A stretch of DNA of 14,923 nucleotides. Origin: Cloacibacterium sp046296655. Its GTDB lineage: Bacteria; Bacteroidota; Bacteroidia; Flavobacteriales; Weeksellaceae. Below are positions 8,149 to 14,923 of this stretch, piece by piece. Below the pieces are notes generated by a model, which ran no database searches, was not told the DNA's origin, and worked only from the letters and a program-made list of their open reading frames with translations. Location: assembly GCA_046296655.1 (NCBI GenBank), contig JBKBLE010000038.1, positions 1 through 14,923 on the forward strand, written 5' to 3'. Position 1 is the first letter of the stretch. The number at the start of each line of letters is the position of its first letter. Made by a program: the position numbers and the translations under genes.

Positions 8149-8639
8149 AACCGTATTTTTTTTATGATTTGTTGTAATTTTTCTTTGGTTCGGTTGAGTT
8201 TTACACGTGCGTTAACTTCTGTAATCCCAAGATTGGTGGCGATTTCTTTATGACTTTGGCCTTCGAGAAATAAAAAAATCAGCGCTTTTTCTACAGGATT
8301 GAGTTCATGAACTGCTTTATAAAAAAATTCTAATTGCGTTTCTTTTTCGTCAGAATTTTCGTCTTGTACATCAATGTTTTCGGCTAAAGAAGCATTATCG
8401 GTTTTCTTTTTTTCTTTGTTAAGAAAAGTAAGTGCAGTATTGATACTTACTCTGTATAACCATGTAGAAAACTGACTTTTGCCTTCGAAGTTTTGGTAAG
8501 ATTTCCAGAGTTGATAGATGATTTCTTGAAACAAATCTTCTCTATCTTCCTTTCCATCTACGTACATTTTAGAAATTTTGAAAATCATTCCTTTATGACT
8601 TTCTATTTTTTCTAAAAATTCTGATTCTAAAGTTTTCAT
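8145..8639 (-). CDS. ECF-type RNA polymerase sigma factor
   Basis: A 164-residue sigma-70 family protein of the extracytoplasmic-function class, which directs RNA polymerase to a stress- or envelope-related regulon. Sigma region 2 spans about 10-77, with the DREDLFQEIIYQLWKSY core-binding helix and the FSTWLYRVSINTAL promoter-melting segment. After an acidic linker (about 85-102), region 4 spans about 105-160. Its helix-turn-helix (GQSHKEIATNLGITEVNARVKLNRTKEKL) should read the -35 element. Regions 1 and 3 are absent, as expected. It is the first gene of a three-gene operon with a membrane protein and a small protein. An inverted repeat lies 33-49 nt upstream of the ATG and may be part of a self-regulated promoter. 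The signal and regulon cannot be told from the sequence. Confidence 0.95.
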   Translation of the reverse strand: MKTLESEFLEKIESHKGMIFKISKMYVDGKEDREDLFQEIIYQLWKSYQNFEGKSQFSTWLYRVSINTALTFLNKEKKKTDNASLAENIDVQDENSDEKETQLEFFYKAVHELNPVEKALIFLFLEGQSHKEIATNLGITEVNARVKLNRTKEKLQQIIKKIRL

Positions 8640-8671
8640 TAATTAGCGTTTCTATGGAGTTAGTAAAGAAG

Positions 8672-8688
8672 TTGTAAAAATGTTACAA
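8672..8688 (-). promoter_or_regulatory. Inverted repeat upstream of the sigma operon, candidate promoter element or operator
   Basis: TTGTAA-n5-TTACAA is a perfect 6+6 inverted repeat 33-49 nt before the sigma gene ATG and past the katG terminator. On the minus strand its distal half reads TTGTAAC. A TGTAAC-like -35 element would suit an ECF-dependent, autoregulated promoter, but this is a suggestion. No TAnnTTTG element is visible in the same leader. Confidence 0.4.
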
Positions 8689-8719
8689 AAAAATTTTCTA
8701 CCAATGTACTAAAATAAAA

Positions 8720-8741
8720 AAACGGGCAATATTGCCCGTTT
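8720..8741 (-). terminator. Rho-independent terminator of katG
   Basis: An 11-bp perfect palindrome (AAACGGGCAAT / ATTGCCCGTTT), followed on the minus strand by T7-A-T4. It lies about 30 nt after the katG stop and insulates the sigma operon from katG read-through. Confidence 0.85.
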
Positions 8742-8769
8742 AAATAGTAATAAAAAACAAAAAAAAAAT

Positions 8770-11067
8770 TTATTTCAAATCAAATCTATCTGCATTCATG
8801 ACCTTCGTCCAAACTTTGATGAAATCATTTACAAATTTCTCTTTGTTGTCATCTTGCGCATATACTTCTGCATAAGATCTCAAGATAGAATTAGAGCCAA
8901 ACACTAAATCTACTCTTGTTGCAGTGAATTTAGTAGCGCCAGATTTTCTATCTACAATATTGTATAGATTTTCTGCAACTGGCTCCCATTTGAAGTTCAT
9001 GTCTGTAAGATTTACAAAGAAATCATTGGTCAAAACTCCTACTTTATCGGTAAATACACCATGCTGAGTTCCTCCGTAATTGGTTCCTAAAACTCTCATA
9101 CCGCCAATTAACACCGTCATTTCTGGAGCTGTAAGACCTAGTAATTGCGTTTTATCTAGCATCAATTCTTCTGGAGTTACCACGTAATCTTTTTTCAACC
9201 AGTTTCTGTATGCATCGTGTAATGGTTCTAGCTCTTCGAAAGATTCTACATCTGTTTGTTCTTGTGTAGCATCTCCTCTTCCTGCTGTAAAAGGAACTTT
9301 TACATCAAAACCTGCATCTTTAGCGGCTTGTTCTACTGCTGCACTTCCTCCTAGAACGATTAAATCTGCAATGCTTACTTTTTTATCTAAAGTTGACTGA
9401 ATTTCTGTAAGTTTATTTAAGACTTTTTCTAATCTTGCCGGTTCGTTTCCTTCCCAGTTTTTCATAGGCTCTAGTCTAATTCTAGCACCATTTGCTCCAC
9501 CTCTGAAATCAGAACCACGGAAAGTTCTCGCAGAATCCCAAGCTGTATTGATGAGTTCTGTTCTCGTTAATCCAGAATTAAGAAGTTTAGTTTTTAAATC
9601 TTCGATTTCAGCATCAGAAAGCGTGTAATCTACTGTAGGAATTGGGTCTTGCCAAATTAAATCTTCGGCAGGAACATCTGCTCCTAAGTATCTAGATTTA
9701 GGACCTAAATCTCTGTGAGTTAATTTAAACCAAGCTCTTGCAAATACTTCTTGGAAATATGCTGGATCTTGGTGGAATTTTTCAGAAATTTTTCTGTATT
9801 CTGGGTCTACTTTTAGCGCCATATCTGCATCTGTCATCATAGGATTTCTACGAACATTAGGATTATGCGCATCTAGTGGTTTATCTTCTTCAGCAATGTT
9901 TACTGGTTCATATTGCCAAGCTCCAGCTGGACTCTTGGTTAATTGCCAATCATACTTTAACAATAATTCAAAATATTCATTGTCAAATCTTGTAGGATGC
10001 GTAGTCCAAGCTCCTTCAATACCAGAAGTTACCGTATTACCCGCTGCACCTTTAGGATTTATCCATCCAAAACCTTGATTTTCTAAACCTGCTTCTTCTG
10101 GATCTGGGCCTAATGTAGAAGCATCACCATTTCCGTGAGCTTTTCCTACAGTGTGACCACCTGCTGTAAGTGCTACCGTTTCTTCGTCATTCATCGCCAT
10201 TCTCTTGAAGGTAATACGCATATCTCTAGCAGTTTTTAATGGATCTGGATTACCATCTACTCCTTCTGGATTTACATAAATTAATCCCATCATTACCGCA
10301 GCTAAAGGATTTTCTAAATCTCTTTCTCCAGAATAACGGCTACCTTCGCTACCAGTTGGCGCTAACCATTCTTTTTCGCTTCCCCAATAAATATCTTTTT
10401 CTGGATGCCAAATATCTTCTCTACCCCCTGCAAATCCAAAGGTTTTAAGTCCCATAGATTCATAAGCCATGTTTCCTGCTAGAATCATAAGGTCTGCCCA
10501 AGAAAGCTTGTTTCCGTATTTTCTTTTGATTGGCCAAAGCAATCTTCTCGCTTTATCTAAATTAGCATTATCAGGCCAAGAATTAAGTGGTGCAAAACGT
10601 TGGTTTCCTGTATTCGCCCCACCTCTTCCGTCTGCAACTCTATACGTTCCAGCAGAATGCCAAGCCATTCTAATCATTAAACCGCCATAATGTCCCCAAT
10701 CTGCAGGCCACCAATCTTGGCTATCTGTCATTAAATTTTTTAAATCTGTTTTTACGGCTTCTAAATCTAATTTCTTAAATTCTTCTGCATAGTTGAATTC
10801 TTCTCCTAGAGGATTGGTTTTCTTGTCATGCTGATGAAGAATATCAAGATTTAAAGCTTTAGGCCACCAACTCATTACTGATTGGTCACTGCCTGTATTT
10901 GCGCCATGCATTACTGGGCATTTCCCTGAATTTCCTAATGACATTCCTGCCACTGGAATTGGGTTTTCTTCGTTTTTACTGTGAATAGTTTCTCCTTGAT
11001 GAGGGTTGTTTTCTTTTGGTAATTCATGATGTGGAAATGGACATTTCCCTTGCTCTGATGTACTCAT
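8770..11067 (-). CDS. katG: Catalase-peroxidase
   Basis: Bifunctional haem enzyme that dismutates hydrogen peroxide and also acts as a peroxidase. It has 765 residues, with the usual two tandem peroxidase-like domains; only the first binds haem. Catalytic distal residues are Arg133, Trp136 and His137 in RMAWHSAGTYR. The proximal haem ligand is His305 in TAGGHTVGKAHG. The Trp-Tyr-Met adduct needed for catalase activity is present as Trp136, Tyr264 (GLIYVNPEG) and Met290 (KRMAMND). The mobile arginine corresponds to Arg452 in HRDLGP. The N-terminus is longer than many KatGs and carries two GKCP motifs (7-10 and 48-51), each followed by a histidine. The enzyme is probably cytoplasmic. Transcription is monocistronic, from the promoter near 11084 to the terminator at 8720-8741. 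I see no oxyR, perR or furA beside it. Confidence 0.98.
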   Translation of the reverse strand: MSTSEQGKCPFPHHELPKENNPHQGETIHSKNEENPIPVAGMSLGNSGKCPVMHGANTGSDQSVMSWWPKALNLDILHQHDKKTNPLGEEFNYAEEFKKLDLEAVKTDLKNLMTDSQDWWPADWGHYGGLMIRMAWHSAGTYRVADGRGGANTGNQRFAPLNSWPDNANLDKARRLLWPIKRKYGNKLSWADLMILAGNMAYESMGLKTFGFAGGREDIWHPEKDIYWGSEKEWLAPTGSEGSRYSGERDLENPLAAVMMGLIYVNPEGVDGNPDPLKTARDMRITFKRMAMNDEETVALTAGGHTVGKAHGNGDASTLGPDPEEAGLENQGFGWINPKGAAGNTVTSGIEGAWTTHPTRFDNEYFELLLKYDWQLTKSPAGAWQYEPVNIAEEDKPLDAHNPNVRRNPMMTDADMALKVDPEYRKISEKFHQDPAYFQEVFARAWFKLTHRDLGPKSRYLGADVPAEDLIWQDPIPTVDYTLSDAEIEDLKTKLLNSGLTRTELINTAWDSARTFRGSDFRGGANGARIRLEPMKNWEGNEPARLEKVLNKLTEIQSTLDKKVSIADLIVLGGSAAVEQAAKDAGFDVKVPFTAGRGDATQEQTDVESFEELEPLHDAYRNWLKKDYVVTPEELMLDKTQLLGLTAPEMTVLIGGMRVLGTNYGGTQHGVFTDKVGVLTNDFFVNLTDMNFKWEPVAENLYNIVDRKSGATKFTATRVDLVFGSNSILRSYAEVYAQDDNKEKFVNDFIKVWTKVMNADRFDLK

Positions 11068-11083
11068 ATTGATTATTTTTTGT

Positions 11084-11091
11084 CAAAATTA
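11084..11091 (-). promoter_or_regulatory. Candidate katG promoter (-7 element TAATTTTG)
   Basis: The minus strand reads TAATTTTG, a full TAnnTTTG match, ending 16 nt before the katG ATG. The -33 position holds only a weak TTCA. A short leader is implied. Confidence 0.55.
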
Positions 11092-11189
11092 AAAGTTTAA
11101 TGGTGTTGTGAAGTATAATTTCAATTCATTAAAAAAATTCAAGTTATAGATTTTGACAATCAAAAATAAAATTTCAATAAATTATAACT

Positions 11190-11221
11190 ATTGATAATCT
11201 TTTTAAAAAATCTTATTTTTG
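11190..11221 (+). promoter_or_regulatory. Candidate promoter of the S41 lipoprotein gene
   Basis: ATTG at 11190-11193 and TATTTTTG at 11214-11221 are separated by 20 nt, close to the Bacteroidota TTTG-N19-TAnnTTTG layout. The -7 element ends 13 nt before the ATG, so the leader would be very short. This is the best two-part promoter in the window. Confidence 0.6.
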
Positions 11222-11234
11222 AACAAATAAATTT

Positions 11235-12758
11235 ATGAAAAAAATTGCATTCCTCCTCTTTATCCTTTCTCTAAATTCTTGTATTTCAGTAAAAAAGTAC
11301 AATGAACGCCTAGAAACACCCATTTCCAGCGAAAAGCTAAAACAAGATATAGATTACGCCTATCTAAAACTTCAGAAACTTCATCCTACTCTATATACTT
11401 ATATATCTAAAGAGAAATTAGATTATAAATTTGACAGTCTTAAAAACACGATTCGTGAACCATTAAAGCCTTTAGAATTTTATTTTAAACTCGCACCGGT
11501 TATCTCAGAAGTGAGACAAGGTCATTTAAGATTGGTCCCACCAGAAAAAAAACTCACCAAGAAGGAAATTAAAAAACTCAAAGAACAAAAAGGACTTCTG
11601 GGAAGGTTATCTTATTATGTAGAAAACGGCAAACTCTATGTAAAGGACAACCCAGAAAAAGTTGCCAATATTAAAAACGGTTCAGAAATCATTGCCATTA
11701 ACAATTTAGAAACCGAAAAACTGCTTAAAAAATACGAACCACTTATCACCAGTGATGGTTATAACACCACCTATCAAAAATATTCGATGGCGAGAAGATT
11801 TCCTACTTTTTTCACGGTAGAATATGGGATAATGGACAGCGTGAAAATAGATTTAAAATCCGAAAATACCCTTGACCAAAAAATCGTTACCCGAGAAAAA
11901 AAATCAAAAGAAGATAAAAAGAAGGAAAAAACCGATAAAAAACCTACTGAAGAAAAGAAAACCAAAGACTACAATCCTGTGACTAAAAGTTTCAACAGAA
12001 ATTTGAAATTTTTAGAAAAAGACAGCAGTGTAGCGTACATTAAAATCAAGACATTTTCGGGGACTTATTCTCAAAAATTTTACCGAGAAACTTTTCGAGA
12101 AATCAAAAAGGCAAAATCCAAGTACCTCATCTTAGACATCAGAGATAATTTGGGTGGTTCTCTTGCCGAAATCACCAATTTATACAGCTATTTAGCAAAA
12201 GATAAATTTAGATTCATAAATGACTTTGAGATTGCAAATAGAACTTCCATTACTCATGCTGATTATTTCTCACACTTTCCAAATTATCTGAAACCGATTG
12301 CAGCAGTGGGATATTTACCATCTAAATTAATGAGTTTATTGATGGTTCGTCATAAAAATGACAAATATTATCTAAAATCTCAGAACATTTTCACCCCGAA
12401 AAAGCCTAAAAAAGATGCTTTCGAAGGGAAAATTTATGTACTCATCAACGGAAGCAGTTTTTCTGCATCTTCTGTAATTTCTGCAAAATTAAAAAACGAC
12501 AAGCGCGCCATGATTATAGGAGAAGAAACTGGTGGTGCCAATGACGGAACAGTTGCTGGAATTTATAGCACTCAAAAACTGCCAAATTCTAAACTAAAAT
12601 TGCCTATTGGATTGTTTTTGGTTCAGCCCAATATAGAATTCACTCATACCATGAAAGGAGTTACTCCAGATGTAGAAATAAAACCTACTTTTCAACAAAT
12701 TCTGGAACGAAAAGATATAGAATTAGAATGGATTCTAAAAGAAATCAAAGAAAAATAA
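11235..12758 (+). CDS. S41 family peptidase-like lipoprotein
   Basis: A 507-residue exported protein. A lipoprotein signal peptide (MKKIAFLLFILSLNSC) ends in a lipobox with Cys16, so it is probably anchored to a membrane facing the periplasm or outside. An N-terminal helical part includes the conserved RQGHLRL (94-100, His97). A PDZ-like stretch follows at about 130-170 (IKNGSEIIAINNLE). A Lys/Glu-rich insertion at about 219-248 precedes the tail-specific protease core. Core motifs are DIRDNLGGSL (301-310), the serine motif NGSSFSASSV with Ser410 as candidate nucleophile, and IGEETGGANDGT (428-439). The FGKG lysine of CtpA/Prc-type proteases is not present; instead the EETGG form seen in tricorn/IRBP-like S41 members occurs. 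It therefore belongs to S41 but not to the classical CtpA group, and the substrate is unknown. It is divergent from katG and ends in its own terminator. Confidence 0.9.
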   Translation: MKKIAFLLFILSLNSCISVKKYNERLETPISSEKLKQDIDYAYLKLQKLHPTLYTYISKEKLDYKFDSLKNTIREPLKPLEFYFKLAPVISEVRQGHLRLVPPEKKLTKKEIKKLKEQKGLLGRLSYYVENGKLYVKDNPEKVANIKNGSEIIAINNLETEKLLKKYEPLITSDGYNTTYQKYSMARRFPTFFTVEYGIMDSVKIDLKSENTLDQKIVTREKKSKEDKKKEKTDKKPTEEKKTKDYNPVTKSFNRNLKFLEKDSSVAYIKIKTFSGTYSQKFYRETFREIKKAKSKYLILDIRDNLGGSLAEITNLYSYLAKDKFRFINDFEIANRTSITHADYFSHFPNYLKPIAAVGYLPSKLMSLLMVRHKNDKYYLKSQNIFTPKKPKKDAFEGKIYVLINGSSFSASSVISAKLKNDKRAMIIGEETGGANDGTVAGIYSTQKLPNSKLKLPIGLFLVQPNIEFTHTMKGVTPDVEIKPTFQQILERKDIELEWILKEIKEK

Positions 12759-12789
12759 ACCTTCAAGGTTTTAAAAACCTTGAAGGTTT
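12757..12789. terminator. Bidirectional terminator made of a nested palindrome
   Basis: Two 16-nt arms (AAACCTTCAAGGTTTT and AAAACCTTGAAGGTTT) flank a single A and can form a long hairpin, followed by GAGTTTTT. It begins inside the S41 stop codon and ends 6 nt before the stop of the convergent receptor gene, so it can serve both. Each arm is by itself an odd-length palindrome (AAACCTT-C-AAGGTTT), so the arms are also direct repeats with one difference. It may belong to a dispersed palindrome family of Flavobacteriia. Confidence 0.8.
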
Positions 12790-12795
12790 GAGTTT

Positions 12796-14923
12796 TTAAA
12801 ATTCAAATATAAATCCGAAATAAGGAAGTGGCATATTTCTGTCAGACTCTCCTACTTCTAACAAATAATACTGTTGATCCTGTGGAGCATTAGGATTGGC
12901 AATAATTCTGTTATCCGAAGCATCTCTTTGCAAATTTACCACTGGCAAATTGCTGGCGTTTTTAGAACCATAAACATTTACCACATCTACATAAAACGTA
13001 AACTGCCATTTGCTGAAAATCCATTTTTTCTCTGCTCTAATGTCTAATTGATGCGCTACATTTCCTCTCAAAGCATTTAATTGTGCAAAATTAGAAACTG
13101 GACCATTGGCAATGTTCCAAATATTAACCAAAGCACTTCTGTTTAAATCATAAGGTGTTTCTGGCAAACCAGATTGCAATCTAAATCTTGCACCTACATT
13201 CCAATTTTTATTAAAATATTTTCCTGTAGTTAAAGAAAGAATGTGTCTAGAATCCCAACTAGAAGGCAATAAATCTCCAGTAGCATTAGAAAATTTAGAA
13301 TTCCCGAAAGTATAGACTACAATTCCGTAGAAATTGTTCAAAGTTCTTTTTTGAGCTAAAATTTCAAAACCGTACGTTTCTCCGAAACCTCTAGAATCTA
13401 CTGGTTCGTTTCCTACCACTCCGAAACCTCCGCCTCAATTCGCTAGAGAAATCTGATTTCTGAGTGAGAAAAGATAGTTTTTATATTTTTTATAGTAACC
13501 TTCTACCGTAATTCTTAAATTGTCTTTTCCGTTAAATTCTAAACCACCCACTAAATGTGCATTTTTGATGTATTTTAAAGTATTTTCATTCACCAAAAAA
13601 GCATCATTCAGTTTAAGACCTAAACTTGTGTAAGTTGGAAGTTGATAGAAAATTCCTGTATTGAAATTAAACGCCCAATTTTCTGCAAATTTATAATTCA
13701 ATGAAAATCTTGGAGAAAATTGTTCTAAAGGATTATTGGTTAAATCAGAATAATTGCTTGCATCTAATCTCGCACCAAGAGAAACTTGCACTTTGTTTTC
13801 GAAAAATTTCTTCGCCGTTTGTAGATACAATTCGTATTGAACAAGATTTAATTCAGAGTTTATCACATCAAAATCTACCGAATTTTGATTGACTTGTTTC
13901 ACGGTAGAATCATTGGTATACTTTGCGAAATTAATATTGGTTCCTGCACTGAATTGATAATCATTCCAACTGAAATTTCTATCAATTCTCAATTTGTTTT
14001 CGGCTTCTCTAGACTGATAATTGTACAATAAATTATCTGGAGTTTCTATATTTCTGTAATATTTAATCGCTTGATTATCGAGCATATTTCGGCTCAAAGT
14101 AAATAACCAGTTTCCGTTATCTACCAAATGTCTGTAACCAGCTCCAATCGTATAATTCCACTGTGGAGAATTCAGTAATCTGTCTATCAAAGTTAGATTA
14201 TTAAGTGTTTTTTAGCATCAAAATTATATTCAAATTGGTCTTTTGCTCCTAAACCTATGAAATACTATTCGTCACCAGATTTATATTTTTTAGACACTTT
14301 AAAAGTTGCATCATAATAACTTGGTAAAAAAGGCAACCCAATTCCTTTGAAAAGCAACTGAAGATTAGATTTTCTTACAGAAAAAAGTCCGCTCCAAGAT
14401 TTGTCTTTGCTCAGCGGTCCATCCATCATCAATTGTAAATCATCAAGACCTACAATCGCTTTGTAACCTAGTTTATCTTTTCTGGCTTGTTTTAAATTAA
14501 ATTCAAAAAGCGAAGACAAAACCCCATTTCTCTTTGCAGGAAAAGCACCGCTATAAAAATCGACATCTTTGATGAAGTCAAAGGTGATAATTCCTCTTGG
14601 TTCACCACTTGCGCCTTGCGTTTGGAAGTGATTAATCACGGGAAATTCTATTCCATCGATATAAAATTTATTTTCTGCAGAACTTCCTCCTCTGATAAAA
14701 AGGTCATTTCTGAAAGTTGCTGTACTTCCCACTCCTGGAAAACTTAAAATTGCTTTCGAAACATCACGGTTAGAACCTGCATTTTTTTGCACTTCTTCGC
14801 TTGTAATATTTCTAAGGGAAATTGGAGATTCTGCTGTGGTTTTGTACACTTTTTTGGTAATCGTTACTTCTTTAATCTGAGTAGCGACTTTATTCAGCCC
14901 GATAGAAAAAGTAAGATTCTGAT
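12796..14923 (-). pseudogene. TonB-dependent outer-membrane receptor, broken by two stops and a frameshift; 5' end outside window
   Basis: The translation joins into one receptor. At the right edge, still open, is the end of a carboxypeptidase-regulatory-like domain (NLTFSIGLN...IKEVTITKK). Next comes the plug domain (SNRDVSKAILSFPGVG, DLFIRGGSSAENKFYIDGIE, FDFIKDVDFYSGAFPAKR), then a long beta-barrel ending in a last strand PLPYFGFIFEF with terminal Phe. The barrel includes the typical EKKWIFSKWQFTFYVDVVNV strand. The reading is interrupted by TAG at 14265-14267 (DE-stop-YFIGLGAKD) and by a one-base loss in an A6 run (complement of 14208-14213), where seven A residues would restore DAKKTLNNLTLIDRL. 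It is interrupted again by TGA at 13435-13437 (SLAN-stop-GGGFGVVGNEPVD), which lies in the same frame as the sequence after it. The fragment starts at GTG 14849, TTG 14190 and GTG 13419 are not real starts. The substrate is unknown and no SusD-like partner is seen downstream. Confidence 0.88.

Noticed and set aside
9896..10690. Plus-strand open frames inside katG
   Set aside because: They are antisense shadows of a strongly conserved gene and encode nothing recognisable.
12796..13419. The receptor's C-terminal part as a separate gene starting at GTG 13419
   Set aside because: It is in the same frame as the piece before it and separated only by TGA at 13435-13437; it encodes only barrel strands, with no signal peptide.
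13435..13437. TGA as a recoded selenocysteine codon
   Set aside because: The position is in a barrel loop of a receptor family without selenocysteine, no supporting structure is visible, and two other lesions are in the same gene. A one-base change from TTA (Leu) is simpler.
13435..14190. The middle receptor piece as a separate gene starting at TTG 14190
   Set aside because: The coding sense continues upstream of this TTG and joins the plug-domain frame after adding one A in the A-run; it is a fragment.

Overview
The window looks like chromosome from a Bacteroidota member, most likely the Flavobacteriia and plausibly a Chryseobacterium/Cloacibacterium-like Weeksellaceae. The reasons are the AT-rich sequence, starts without Shine-Dalgarno signals, several good matches to the Bacteroidota -7 element TAnnTTTG, a TonB-dependent receptor with a terminal aromatic beta-strand, and gene types typical of that group (single-chain GcvP, monomeric NADP isocitrate dehydrogenase, S41 lipoprotein). 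The genus is inference from overall look only.

Layout. 1-252 holds no gene, only a hairpin near the left edge and the gcvP terminator. 253-4878 is a leftward block: gcvP (glycine decarboxylase), a J-domain protein with an Ig-like middle domain and a C-terminal membrane anchor, an AHSA1/SRPBCC protein, and tpx (thiol peroxidase) with its own promoter and terminator. Diverging from tpx is icd (5026-7245, rightward), closed by a strong bidirectional terminator. 7306-8639 is a compact leftward operon: ECF sigma factor, a four-helix membrane protein overlapping it by 4 nt (candidate anti-sigma factor), and an unrecognised 86-residue protein. katG (8770-11067, leftward) has its own terminator, and an S41 protease-like lipoprotein (11235-12758, rightward) diverges from it. 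From 12796 to the right edge runs a leftward TonB-dependent receptor gene broken by two in-frame stops and one frameshift.

How the genes fit together. Two peroxide-removing enzymes (Tpx in the thioredoxin-dependent branch, KatG in the haem branch) lie within 7 kb, and tpx is divergent from an NADPH-producing isocitrate dehydrogenase. A functional link is possible but rests on position alone. The sigma/membrane-protein pair looks like a self-contained envelope or stress signalling unit. No mobile element, CRISPR array, tRNA or rRNA was seen.

Points most worth a second look: the receptor pseudogene with three separate lesions, the J-domain/Ig-like/tail-anchor architecture and its TTG start, the sigma operon with the inverted repeat upstream and T9/T8 tracts in its second gene, the doubled GKCP motif at the KatG N-terminus, and the nested palindrome at 12757-12789.
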